Positions 8,569 through 16,963 of a stretch of DNA of 55,768 nt are shown here, in pieces. The position numbers and the translations under genes were made by a program. The stretch's first letter is position 1, and each line of letters opens with the position of its first letter. Origin of the DNA: an uncultured Clostridia bacterium (lineage in GTDB: Bacteria; Bacillota; Clostridia; TANB77; CAG-508); NCBI GenBank assembly GCA_934130025.1, contig CAKOXG010000006.1, forward strand, positions 1-55,768, written 5' to 3'. The notes beneath the pieces were generated by a model. It was not told the DNA's origin, did not search any database, and saw only the letters and a list, made by a program, of their open reading frames with translations.

Positions 8569-9435
8569 CTATTTTGAAAGTACTATATCTCTCTTTAATT
8601 TTCCATCTGATACAATGCCAATCCCATTGAATTCTCCATTAAAATAAATTTTATATATTCCGTCTCCATATTTAACACTAATTTTTACTCCATTCAGATA
8701 TTTTTCTATATTATTTTCAGATAATTCTATATTTTTATTATCTTTAAATATTTCTTCAATAGAAATAATATCTGATAAATCATTTTCATTTAATTTGCTT
8801 TGTAATTCTTTAATCGTAACTGCATTTTCTATTCTAAAATCTCCAACCATTGTTCTTTTTAATTCCTTCATAAAACCAACCGTTCCGAGTTTAACGGCAA
8901 TATCTTCACACAAGCTTCTAATATATGTACCTTTTGAACACCTAACTCTAAATGAGATTTGCTTATTTTTCTGATCAACTTTGATTATATCAATATCATA
9001 AATTTCAATATCTCTTGGGGCTATTTCAATACTTTTACCTGCTCTTGCATAATCATATAACTTCTTTCCATTTACTTTTATAGCTGAATAAATTGGTGGA
9101 ACTTGTTTTTGTTTACCCATAAAACTTTTTAATACAACTTCACATTTTTCATAAACATTATTAGGCACATCTTTTTCTTCTACAATGTCACCTTCCACAT
9201 CGGCAGTTGTTGTTTTTTTCCCTAATTGTATTACTGCCTCGTATTCTTTATTATGGTTGATCAAATATTTTGATATCTTGGTTCCTTCCCCCAATAATAA
9301 AGGTAACACACCAGTAGCATTAGGGTCTAATGTACCAGTGTGGCCTACCTTTGATTTTGTTATTTTTTTTACAATGCTCACAACATCGTGTGAGGTAAAA
9401 CTTTTTTCTTTATTTATTAGAATAACACCATCCAT
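8569..9435 (-). CDS. truB: TruB, tRNA pseudouridine-55 synthase
   Basis: TruB makes pseudouridine 55 in the T-loop of tRNAs. The catalytic motif GHTGTLDP is present with the catalytic Asp at residue 37, followed by the conserved KTTTADVEGD region and CSKGTYIRSL. Length 288 residues is normal. It is the last gene of the nusA-infB cluster, 13 bases after nrnA. Confidence 0.93.
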   Translation of the reverse strand: MDGVILINKEKSFTSHDVVSIVKKITKSKVGHTGTLDPNATGVLPLLLGEGTKISKYLINHNKEYEAVIQLGKKTTTADVEGDIVEEKDVPNNVYEKCEVVLKSFMGKQKQVPPIYSAIKVNGKKLYDYARAGKSIEIAPRDIEIYDIDIIKVDQKNKQISFRVRCSKGTYIRSLCEDIAVKLGTVGFMKELKRTMVGDFRIENAVTIKELQSKLNENDLSDIISIEEIFKDNKNIELSENNIEKYLNGVKISVKYGDGIYKIYFNGEFNGIGIVSDGKLKRDIVLSK

Positions 9436-9448
9436 TCTCCATAGCTCC

Positions 9449-10399
9449 TTATTTCAAATAGCACTTTATTCTATTTATAATTTGATTTTTAGCTTGCTCT
9501 ATTGTTCCTTGAATGTTGCATCCTGCGGCTCTTATATGTCCACCGCCTCCAAACATTGTAGCAGCCTCGGAAACGTTTACATAGTCTTTTGATCGAAGAG
9601 AAATTTTTATACCTTTGTCAGTTTCTCTTAGGAATATAGAAACTTCAACTCCCTCTACATCTCTTCCATTTTCAACTATTCCATCATAGTCTCCATTTTT
9701 TGCTCCTACTTTTTCTTCGTCTGCTTTTGTTATGTATGTAAATGCAATTTTTCCATCTTCAAGGAATTCTTCTCTGTCAAGAGCTATTTTATGTAATTCA
9801 AATTTTGCTCTTGTTTTGCTTGCAAATACTCTTTGATATACTTTTGAAACTTTTACTCCTTTTTCACATAGGCCTGCAACAAATCTAAATGTTTCGGCAG
9901 TTACTCCCTCATATCTGAATCCACCTGTATCTGTAATTATTCCTGTTAAAATACATGTTCCAATTTCTTTGGTTACTTCAATATTGTAGTAACCAAAGAC
10001 TACTAGTAAAAGTTGTGCACATGCAGGAGCGTCTTGGTCAACAAAGTTGTAATCTGCAAACATTGTGTTACTGCTATGATGGTCGATTGCAATTTTTGTT
10101 TTGGCATTTTCAAAATAATTTATACAATTATTTATAAGTTTTATGCTTGCACAATCAAGTGTTAAAACTAAATCGTAAGAAGTAACATCAGTTCCAGCCT
10201 TAATTTTATCTGCGTCAGGCAGAAATTCAAATTCCTTTGGAAATTCTGGAATTATCACATCTGCCTCTTTATTTAATTGCTTTAAAGCAAGCTCCATTGC
10301 TAGAGCACTTCCAACAGCATCTCCATCTGGATTTTCGTGTACCAAAATTGCAATAGTATTCGCATTTTTTATTTCTTCTAATATATTATCTAAAGTCAT
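9449..10399 (-). CDS. nrnA: NrnA-type DHH/DHHA1 phosphoesterase
   Basis: This 316-residue protein has the DHH-family motifs: HENPDGDAVGSA near residue 21, DHHSS near residue 106, and the C-terminal DHHA1 motif GGGGHIRAAG. NrnA degrades nanoRNA (2-5 nucleotides) and can hydrolyse pAp. It lies between rbfA and truB as in many Clostridia, and is probably cotranscribed. Confidence 0.9.
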   Translation of the reverse strand: MTLDNILEEIKNANTIAILVHENPDGDAVGSALAMELALKQLNKEADVIIPEFPKEFEFLPDADKIKAGTDVTSYDLVLTLDCASIKLINNCINYFENAKTKIAIDHHSSNTMFADYNFVDQDAPACAQLLLVVFGYYNIEVTKEIGTCILTGIITDTGGFRYEGVTAETFRFVAGLCEKGVKVSKVYQRVFASKTRAKFELHKIALDREEFLEDGKIAFTYITKADEEKVGAKNGDYDGIVENGRDVEGVEVSIFLRETDKGIKISLRSKDYVNVSEAATMFGGGGHIRAAGCNIQGTIEQAKNQIINRIKCYLK

Positions 10400-10432
10400 T
10401 ACTTACCTCTTTCTTAAAATAATTTTATCCTG

Positions 10433-10822
10433 TTATTGTTTTTTTGAATTCAATTTTTCCTTCAATTCTTTATCTTTTCTGCTTATTTCTTTTAATATAT
10501 TGTCAATTTTTTCACCATGCTCTATTGAATCATCATATTCAAATATGAGTTCTGGAGTTATTCTTAAGTTTACCGTCCTTGCGACCTGTGACCTTATGAA
10601 TCCTGCAGAATCTTTAAGTGCCTGCATTGTTTTTTCGTTACTTTTTGAATTTAATAAGCTCACATAAACTTTTGCATATTTCAAATCTGGCGTAATTTTT
10701 ACTCTAGTAACACTTATCATTCCAGTTGCATCTGGATTTTTAAGTTCATAGGTTATAATATGACTTATTTCTTTCATAAGCTCTTCATTAATTCTTCCAA
10801 GCCTTGCCTCATTTTTACTCAT
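10433..10822 (-). CDS. rbfA: RbfA, 30S ribosome-binding factor
   Basis: RbfA acts late in 30S subunit maturation. The protein starts RLGRINEELMKEISHII and has the KH-like core with VTRVKITPDLKYAKVYVS, typical of the family. Length 129 residues is normal. It sits 22 bases after infB in the cluster. Confidence 0.92.
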   Translation of the reverse strand: MSKNEARLGRINEELMKEISHIITYELKNPDATGMISVTRVKITPDLKYAKVYVSLLNSKSNEKTMQALKDSAGFIRSQVARTVNLRITPELIFEYDDSIEHGEKIDNILKEISRKDKELKEKLNSKKQ

Positions 10823-10844
10823 AAAGCATCAAACTCCCTTTCTT

Positions 10845-13800
10845 TTATTTGTTTCCATGTTCTTGAGATATTTGTTGCACTTTAGATTTCTTAGTTCTTT
10901 TTACTTCTTCCATTACATAAACCTCTATAATATCACCAATTTGTATATCATTAAAGTTTTCTATTTGAAGTCCGCACTCAAATCCTTTAGAAACCTCTTT
11001 AGCATCGTCTTTAAATCTCTTTAAAGATACTAATTTGCCTTGATGTATTACTACATTGTCTCTTATTACTCTTACTCCAGCATTTCTTTCTACTTTACCA
11101 TCTTTTACATATCCACCAGCAATAGTTCCGACATTTGAAACCTTGAATGTTTGCCTTACTTCAACATTTCCTATTACTTTTTCTTCATAGATTGGGTCTA
11201 GTAATCCATTCATCGCAGCTTCAACATCCTCCAAAGCTTGATAAATTACAGAATATAATTTAATTTCAACTTCTTGTTTTTCAGCAGTTTCTTTTGCCGT
11301 AACATTTGGCCTTACATTAAATCCTATAATTATTGCTTTTGCAGCCTTTGCAAGGTTTACATCAGATTCATTTATTGCTCCAGTACTAGAATGTATAACT
11401 TTTACGGCAACATCTTCATCAGATAATTTTTCAAGAGATTGCTTTAATGCTTCAGCTGTACCTTGAACATCTGCTTTTACAATTATGTTTAATTGTTTCA
11501 AGTTTTCATGTTCCATTTGTTCAAATAAGTTATTTAAAGTAACCTTATTATATGCGTTCATTGCATCTTCTCTTGCTTTTCTTTCTCTTCTTTCTATTAA
11601 GTGTTTAGCCATTTTCTCGTCCTTAACTTCATAGAAAGTTTCTCCAGCTTCTGGCACCTTTGTAAGTCCCATAATTTCAACTGGTGTAGAAGGTCCTGCA
11701 GACTTAACTTTTTTACCTTTATCGTCTTTCATTGCTCTTATTCTACCAATTGATGTTCCAACTACTATTGTATCTCCAACATCGAGTTTACCTCTTTGAA
11801 CCAATACAGATGCAATAGGGCCTTTTGCCTTATCTAGTCTTGCTTCTATAACAGCTCCTTTTGCTTGTTTGTTTGGGTTAACTTTTAGGTCTTGCATATC
11901 AGAAACAAGAAGAACCATTTCAAGTAATTGATCTATGTTAATATTCTTTTTTGCTGATATTTCAACAAATACTGTATTTCCTCCCCATTCTTCAGGAACC
12001 AATTCATACTGCATTAATTCTTGTTTTACTTTTTCAGGGTTAGCACCTGGTACATCAATTTTATTTATTGCAACTATAATTGGAATTCCAGCTGCTTTTG
12101 CGTGGTTTATAGCTTCAACAGTCTGAGGCATTACACCATCATCTGCTGCAACTACTAGTATTGCAACATCAGTTATTTGAGCTCCTCTAGCACGCATGCT
12201 TGTAAATGCTTCGTGTCCTGGAGTATCTAAGAAAGTTATTTCTCTTCCATTTATTGTTACTTTGTAAGCACCAATATGTTGAGTAATTCCACCTGCTTCT
12301 CCTTCAATAACATTAGTTTTTCTTATCGCGTCAAGAAGTGAAGTTTTACCATGGTCAACGTGTCCCATAACAACAACTACTGGTGGTCTCTGAACTAAAT
12401 CTTCTTCCTTATCCTCAGAATCGTCAAATAGAATGTCTTCTTCCTTAACTTCTTCCTTTTTATTTGCTGTAACACCAAATTCTTGTGCTATTAGGAATGC
12501 TGTATCAAAATCAAGTTCTTGGTTTATTGTTGCCATTATTCCAAGTTCCATTAATTTTGTAATTACCTCTCCGCTAGTTTTCTTTAATTCAGCAGCTAAG
12601 TCCTTAACACTTATATTCTCTGGAATTGTTATTTCTGTAAGTTTAAATATTTTTTGTTTATTTCTTTCCTCAGAACCTTTCTGGTTTTTACGTTTTCCTT
12701 TCTTACCACGTCCTGTAGATAAATCGTAGTAATCAAGCATTCCGCCTTCTTGGTCTCCAAACATATTAGAAAGCTTATCAACTTGTTTTAAATTTTTAAG
12801 TTTTCCCTCATCATATTCTTCTTCTCCATTGAATCTTCTTGTTTTAGATTTATTTTGCTTAGTTTGTTCATTAAATCTACTATCCTTGGCTTTAAAACTA
12901 ACTTTTGTAGAATAATCTCTTTGATTTTCTTTTTCTGTTATTTCAGTTTCAAGTATGTCATTTATTTTCTTGTCAATTTTTTTCTCATCAAGTGGACGTT
13001 GAGGCCTATTGCCAAAACCTCCATTTCTGTTAAATCCATTATTTCTAAAGTTATTTTGTCTTCCATTATTTTCAGAAGATCCATCTCTTCTGCTAAAGTT
13101 ATTATCGCGATTAAAGTTTCTATTACGATTATTATTTTGAGAATTATCTCTATCAAAATTTCTTCCATATCCATTTTGAGAATTGTTATTATTACGGTTT
13201 TTAAACGAATTGTTATTTCTATTATAACCATTATTCTCGAATCTGTTGTTATTAAAACGGTTATTTCTATTTTGGTCCCTGTTTTGATCATTTTTGTGGT
13301 TACCATCAAATGTTTTCTTATTTTCCATATTTGAACTCTGTGTTGCCCTGTTTTCAGCCTTATTCTCTACAACTTGCTTAACAGCAACTTCTTCCCTTTT
13401 CTCTTCAATTTTTTTATCTTCCTTTATCTCTTCTTTCTTTGGTTCTAATTTTTTTTCTTCATTTACTTGAACCTTTTTTGCTTCAGGTTTCTCTTCTTTT
13501 TTTCCAAGTCCAAATAGCTCATTTACAGTTAATGGTTTGTTAGGTTTGTTTCTATAAACTATGTTATAATCATTATTATTTCTTCTCTTAACAAAACCTA
13601 AATCTTTTCTTTCTGGAACTTTTTCTTCCTTTTTGTTCTCATCTTCTTCATCCAATATTACTTCTCTTCTTATTATTACTGGAGTTTCTTTCTTTTCTTT
13701 ATTATTTTTAACATTTTTATTTGCTGTTCCAGTGCTATTATAAGCTTTTCTTATCTTGTTTGCTTGTTCATCATCCAAATTGCTTAAATGACTAGCAACT

Positions 13801-13889
13801 TCAATTTTTAATTTTTTTGCCTTTTCTAAAATTTCTTTGCTTGGCACACCTAATTCTTTTGCTAATTCATGTACTTTTAGTTTACCCAA
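10845..13889 (-). CDS. infB: Translation initiation factor IF-2 with Asn/Arg-rich N-terminal tract
   Basis: IF-2 delivers fMet-tRNA to the 30S subunit. GTPase motifs are clear: GHVDHGKTSLLD, DTPGHEAF and NKID. I choose the TTG start at 13887-13889 (LGKLKVHELAKELG) because GGAGGTG lies 9 bases upstream; this gives 1014 residues. An IF2_N domain lies at both the N-terminus (KVHELAKELG) and before the G domain. Between them, about residues 190-300, is a low-complexity tract of Asn, Arg, Phe and Gly that resembles RNA-binding disordered regions. None of the many Arg codons in the gene is CGG by my scan. Confidence 0.95.
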   Translation of the reverse strand: MGKLKVHELAKELGVPSKEILEKAKKLKIEVASHLSNLDDEQANKIRKAYNSTGTANKNVKNNKEKKETPVIIRREVILDEEDENKKEEKVPERKDLGFVKRRNNNDYNIVYRNKPNKPLTVNELFGLGKKEEKPEAKKVQVNEEKKLEPKKEEIKEDKKIEEKREEVAVKQVVENKAENRATQSSNMENKKTFDGNHKNDQNRDQNRNNRFNNNRFENNGYNRNNNSFKNRNNNNSQNGYGRNFDRDNSQNNNRNRNFNRDNNFSRRDGSSENNGRQNNFRNNGFNRNGGFGNRPQRPLDEKKIDKKINDILETEITEKENQRDYSTKVSFKAKDSRFNEQTKQNKSKTRRFNGEEEYDEGKLKNLKQVDKLSNMFGDQEGGMLDYYDLSTGRGKKGKRKNQKGSEERNKQKIFKLTEITIPENISVKDLAAELKKTSGEVITKLMELGIMATINQELDFDTAFLIAQEFGVTANKKEEVKEEDILFDDSEDKEEDLVQRPPVVVVMGHVDHGKTSLLDAIRKTNVIEGEAGGITQHIGAYKVTINGREITFLDTPGHEAFTSMRARGAQITDVAILVVAADDGVMPQTVEAINHAKAAGIPIIVAINKIDVPGANPEKVKQELMQYELVPEEWGGNTVFVEISAKKNINIDQLLEMVLLVSDMQDLKVNPNKQAKGAVIEARLDKAKGPIASVLVQRGKLDVGDTIVVGTSIGRIRAMKDDKGKKVKSAGPSTPVEIMGLTKVPEAGETFYEVKDEKMAKHLIERRERKAREDAMNAYNKVTLNNLFEQMEHENLKQLNIIVKADVQGTAEALKQSLEKLSDEDVAVKVIHSSTGAINESDVNLAKAAKAIIIGFNVRPNVTAKETAEKQEVEIKLYSVIYQALEDVEAAMNGLLDPIYEEKVIGNVEVRQTFKVSNVGTIAGGYVKDGKVERNAGVRVIRDNVVIHQGKLVSLKRFKDDAKEVSKGFECGLQIENFNDIQIGDIIEVYVMEEVKRTKKSKVQQISQEHGNK

Positions 13890-13936
13890 GATAAATTCCA
13901 CCTCCAATTATTATTTTCGTTTTTATATTTTTTTCT

Positions 13937-14200
13937 TTATTTTCCTTCAAAAATCGCACCTCTTAAATCCTCATATATTTCATCATCTATTTTTGTTTCA
14001 AATTTTTTCTCTAATCTTTTTAATTTAATCGCTTTTTCAAGACAATCCACACTATTACATATATATGCACCTCTGCCGTTAGCTTTTCCAGCTTTATCTA
14101 CAAATATTTTTCCATCATTTTGTTTAACAATTCTTAAAAGCTCATTTTTATTCTTACTCTGCATACAGCCTATGCAAGTTCTTTGCGGTATTCTTTTCAA
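13937..14200 (-). CDS. ylxR: YlxR (RnpM) family RNA-binding protein
   Basis: An 87-residue protein with the DUF448 signature RTCIGCMQSKNKNELLRIV and GRGAYIC. YlxR proteins bind RNA; in B. subtilis the protein modulates RNase P and is named RnpM. It sits between nusA and infB as usual. The ylxQ (L7Ae-like) gene that often follows is absent here: only 47 bases separate ylxR from infB. Confidence 0.9.
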   Translation of the reverse strand: MKRIPQRTCIGCMQSKNKNELLRIVKQNDGKIFVDKAGKANGRGAYICNSVDCLEKAIKLKRLEKKFETKIDDEIYEDLRGAIFEGK

Positions 14201-14211
14201 AGTTAATCCTC

Positions 14212-15375
14212 CTATTCTTCCGAATTACAAGATTCTTCACTATCTTTAGACTCATTTGCTTCATCTGGTTGAATTGTATTTAATAATTCCCTAAATTGAG
14301 ACTCGCTTTTAATGTCTATCTTCCAATTTGTTAATTTTGCAGCAAGTCTTGCATTCTGTCCAGATTTTCCAATTGCCAAAGATAATTGATCATCTGGAAC
14401 AATAACTTGGGCAAATTTTTCTTCTTCCCTAGCATCCACAGCCATAACTTTTGCAGGTAGTAATGCTTCGGCTATAAATGTTGATGGATCTTCATGCCAT
14501 TCTATAACATCAATCTTTTCTCCACTTAGTTCATTAATTATATTTTGAATACGTATTCCCTTTTGTCCAACACAAGAACCAACTGGATCTATATTTTCGT
14601 TTGAAGAGTAAACTGCAACCTTGCATCTCTTGCCAGGGTCTCTTGATACACTTTTTATTTCTATCAATCCTTCATAAATTTCCGGTATTTCAAGTTCAAA
14701 CAATTTTTTCAAAAATTCATTATTTGCTCTTGAAACAATTATTTGTGTTGAGCCTTTTGGTCCCTTTTCTACACTCGCAATACAAGCCCTTATCTTTTGA
14801 TTTACATGATATGTCTCTGTTGGTATTTGTTCTTTTACAGGCATTATTCCTTCTATTTTTCCTAAATCTAATACAACAATATTTCTATCAACTTTTTGGA
14901 TTATTCCTGAGATAATCTCGCCTTTCTTTCCACTAAACTCATTGAATAAAATCTCCCTTGAGGCTTCTCTTATTCTCTGCACAATTACTTGTTTTGCTGT
15001 TTGTGCAGCAATTCTACCAAAGTTCTTTGGCATAAGCTCTTTATGAACTGTATCCCCAACATTAAATTTAGGATCAATTTTTCTAGCTTCTTCTAATGAA
15101 ATTTGTGTTTTGTCGTCTTCAACATTCTCAACCACCTCAAGTTCTTCATAAATATGAGTCTCTCCGGTTTCTTTATTTAAAACAATTTTAACATTATCAG
15201 AATTAATATCAAAGTTTCTTTTATATGCTGTAACTAATGCTGTTTCAATTGATTCTAAAACATAATCTTTTTTTATTCCTTTTTCCTTTTCTAATTCATC
15301 AAGTGCAATTATTAATTCTGAACTATCTACTCCTTTATTTTCTACTTTTTTTACATTCTTTTTCATTTTCTTCAT
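14212..15375 (-). CDS. nusA: NusA, transcription termination/antitermination factor
   Basis: NusA binds RNA polymerase and modulates pausing and termination. In order: N-terminal polymerase-binding domain, S1 domain (about residues 130-205), then two KH domains with GSCVGQKGIRIQNIINELSGE and LAIGKSGQNARLAAKLT. Length 387 residues fits the short Firmicutes form without C-terminal acidic repeats, although the last 15 residues are rich in Glu, Asp and Ser. It follows rimP by 16 bases. Confidence 0.95.
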   Translation of the reverse strand: MKKMKKNVKKVENKGVDSSELIIALDELEKEKGIKKDYVLESIETALVTAYKRNFDINSDNVKIVLNKETGETHIYEELEVVENVEDDKTQISLEEARKIDPKFNVGDTVHKELMPKNFGRIAAQTAKQVIVQRIREASREILFNEFSGKKGEIISGIIQKVDRNIVVLDLGKIEGIMPVKEQIPTETYHVNQKIRACIASVEKGPKGSTQIIVSRANNEFLKKLFELEIPEIYEGLIEIKSVSRDPGKRCKVAVYSSNENIDPVGSCVGQKGIRIQNIINELSGEKIDVIEWHEDPSTFIAEALLPAKVMAVDAREEEKFAQVIVPDDQLSLAIGKSGQNARLAAKLTNWKIDIKSESQFRELLNTIQPDEANESKDSEESCNSEE

Positions 15376-15391
15376 TCCTTTCTTTAATTTT

Positions 15392-15847
15392 TTACCAGTG
15401 AAAAGTTCTATTCATTGAACTTATTATATTTCTTGGGATACTCACTTCTTCATTTTCTACAATCAGTGTAACTACTTCTTCAGAAAAGCTTTTTAATATT
15501 CCATTATATTCTTTTTTCTTTTCAATTGGTTTGAATAACTTTACTGTTATTTCCATACCTAAACTTTCTTGCAGATGTTCATTCTTTCTTATATTTCTTT
15601 CAACTCCAGGAGAAGAAATCTCCAAAAAGTATTGGTCTTTTATATAATTTGCTTCATCAAGCATATCAGTTATTGCATCATTTACCTTTTCGCAATCATT
15701 TAAACTTATTCCTTCATCATTATCGATGAAAATCCTTAAATAATTATCTTTTCCCTCTTTAACATACATAACATCATAAACTCTATATCCTATGGAATTT
15801 ATTTTAGGTGTTACTAATTCCTCAACTTTCTCTTCTAATTTAGACAA
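15392..15847 (-). CDS. rimP: RimP, 30S ribosome maturation factor
   Basis: RimP helps assemble the 30S subunit. The start is a TTG at 15845-15847 (LSKLEEKVEELVTPKI), preceded by AGGAGGAG; the frame is open far upstream but that part has no family similarity. The protein is 151 residues. Motifs include the N-terminal domain (YVKEGKDNYLRIFID) and ISSPGVER. First gene of the nusA-infB cluster, with its own promoter and a leader hairpin. Confidence 0.92.
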   Translation of the reverse strand: MSKLEEKVEELVTPKINSIGYRVYDVMYVKEGKDNYLRIFIDNDEGISLNDCEKVNDAITDMLDEANYIKDQYFLEISSPGVERNIRKNEHLQESLGMEITVKLFKPIEKKKEYNGILKSFSEEVVTLIVENEEVSIPRNIISSMNRTFHW

Positions 15848-15885
15848 TTCTTCTCCTCCTTGTTTACATTTGCCATCATAACATT

Positions 15886-15915
15886 CAGAAGAGTGGAATT
15901 CTTTCCACTCTTCTG
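15886..15915 (-). promoter_or_regulatory. Perfect hairpin in the rimP-nusA leader
   Basis: CAGAAGAGTGGAA and TTCCACTCTTCTG form a perfect 13-bp stem with a 4-base loop, about 15-45 bases after the predicted transcription start and before the rimP ribosome binding site. There is no T-run, so it is not an ordinary terminator. A role in stabilising the 5' end or in control by a bound protein is possible. Confidence 0.6.
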
Positions 15916-15937
15916 CTCTACGTCTTATGCTTTTATT

Positions 15938-15966
15938 ATTATACCCTTTATTTCTAAAAAAATCAA
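15938..15966 (-). promoter_or_regulatory. Promoter of the rimP-nusA-infB operon
   Basis: TTGATT (15961-15966) and TATAAT (15938-15943) are 17 bases apart on the minus strand. It is divergent from the island promoter at 16037-16065. Confidence 0.8.
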
Positions 15967-16036
15967 TAGCAAATAAAAAAAAATTGTGGTTTTTGGGGCT
16001 TTTTTCATGCTTTTTTCTGGCTTTTATATATATTTT

Positions 16037-16065
16037 TTGACATTTTGCTCCTATTGTAGTATAAT
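16037..16065 (+). promoter_or_regulatory. Consensus promoter of the first island gene
   Basis: TTGACA (16037-16042), a 17-base spacer and TATAAT (16060-16065) match the vegetative sigma consensus exactly. The short leader that follows contains GTTGGGG-AAAG-TCCTCAAC, a small hairpin. Confidence 0.85.
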
Positions 16066-16121
16066 TAAGGAAGTAGTTGGGGAAAGTCCTCAACGTTTTG
16101 GAAAGAAAGGAAAGGTTTAGT

Positions 16122-16403
16122 ATGGCTTTTTTCTACGAATTTACTGATGCCGGAAACATCGACGGCATCGCAGTTCGTACTGAGCGTTGGAATGACGCTC
16201 AGGCAGCGGCAGAAGAGCGGCGCGAGGCTATCCTTGCGCGTCAAGCTCTTCCGCGCTATGAAAATAGTGCGAAAAGAGTAGGGCGATTCGTTGATCCGGT
16301 GACGGATGGTACGAACCCGTTCATGATCAACAAGAAATTCGAGGGGTACTCGGATTTTGTCGCAAGCTTTTACGGTTTCCCCTATACTGGGGAAGCAAAG
16401 TAA
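16122..16403 (+). CDS. Small hypothetical protein, GC-richer island gene 1
   Basis: I do not recognise this 93-residue protein. It has no signal peptide or membrane segment, is rich in Ala, Arg and Glu in its first half (AQAAAEERREAILARQ, likely a helix) and aromatic at the end. The ATG at 16122 is chosen because GAAAGGAAAGG lies just upstream; the frame is open 15 codons earlier. Base and codon use differ sharply from the neighbours: many GC-ending codons, CGC and one in-frame CGG (16218-16220). With its own consensus promoter and terminator it forms a stand-alone unit, apparently acquired. Confidence 0.6.
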   Translation: MAFFYEFTDAGNIDGIAVRTERWNDAQAAAEERREAILARQALPRYENSAKRVGRFVDPVTDGTNPFMINKKFEGYSDFVASFYGFPYTGEAK

Positions 16404-16421
16404 AACTCTGTGTTCCTTTCT

Positions 16422-16470
16422 AAAAGTCTCAGAAATTGTTAAATTGCATTTTCTGAGGCTTTTGCTTTTT
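16422..16470 (+). terminator. Terminator of island gene 1
   Basis: AAAAGTCTCAGAAATTG pairs with the downstream CATTTTCTGAGGCTTTT (one G-T pair and one mismatch) and is followed by a T-rich run. Confidence 0.75.
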
Positions 16471-16555
16471 ATTCACATCTTTGTAACATTTTGTCTGTAC
16501 ATGTATTTTCATTCTCATTTTTGTAATCTTTTTATGTATATTTCTTTTACATATA

Positions 16556-16584
16556 TTGACATTTCAAGGTTTTTGCCATATAAT
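16556..16584 (+). promoter_or_regulatory. Consensus promoter of island gene 2
   Basis: TTGACA (16556-16561), 17 bases, TATAAT (16579-16584): again an exact consensus promoter. Confidence 0.85.
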
Positions 16585-16634
16585 ATAGATAGTGTTTGAA
16601 GAATTCCAAACAAGTATAAAAAAGGAGAAGCACC

Positions 16635-16874
16635 ATGATGAAAGATAAAAAGAATCGGACGAAGGTTGCTAGCCATGATTTGACCGATTTTAAGATCGAT
16701 CTGGCCAAAGTCGAGGGAGGACGGCAGGCACAGTATCTTTATGAACTGTACCACAGCCTCCCCGGGAGCCCTGCCCCAGGGAGCGTTCCTAAGCCTTTAC
16801 CGATCGAAAAATCGGAAAAATTTAGTAAGAAGCAGGCCAAAAGGCCCTGGTGCTGGGATTTTCAATCCCGCTGA
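16635..16874 (+). CDS. Small hypothetical protein, GC-richer island gene 2
   Basis: An unrecognised 79-residue basic protein, soluble by appearance, with a Pro-rich stretch in the middle (LPGSPAPGSVPKPLP) and a Lys-rich end. Two adjacent ATG codons (16635, 16638) follow AAAGGAG; either may start translation. Codon use is unlike the host: in-frame CGG occurs twice in 79 codons (16656-16658 and 16722-16724). It has its own promoter and shares a strong bidirectional terminator with recG. The transcript may alternatively act as RNA, as the reading frame is short. Confidence 0.5.
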   Translation: MMKDKKNRTKVASHDLTDFKIDLAKVEGGRQAQYLYELYHSLPGSPAPGSVPKPLPIEKSEKFSKKQAKRPWCWDFQSR

Positions 16875-16877
16875 TCC

Positions 16878-16929
16878 AAAAAAGAATTCCAGTACAATCT
16901 CAATTGAGAAAGTACTGGAATTCTTTTTT
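16878..16929. terminator. Bidirectional terminator between island gene 2 and recG
   Basis: GAATTCCAGTAC and GTACTGGAATTC form a perfect long stem, flanked by an A-run on the left and a T-run on the right, so it can stop transcription from both sides. Confidence 0.92.
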
Positions 16930-16963
16930 GTTTAACTTCTTAATTATGCTATAATAATCTTTA

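Noticed and set aside
12855..13334. Long plus- and minus-strand frames inside infB
   Set aside because: They are shadows of the low-complexity Asn/Arg tract of IF-2.
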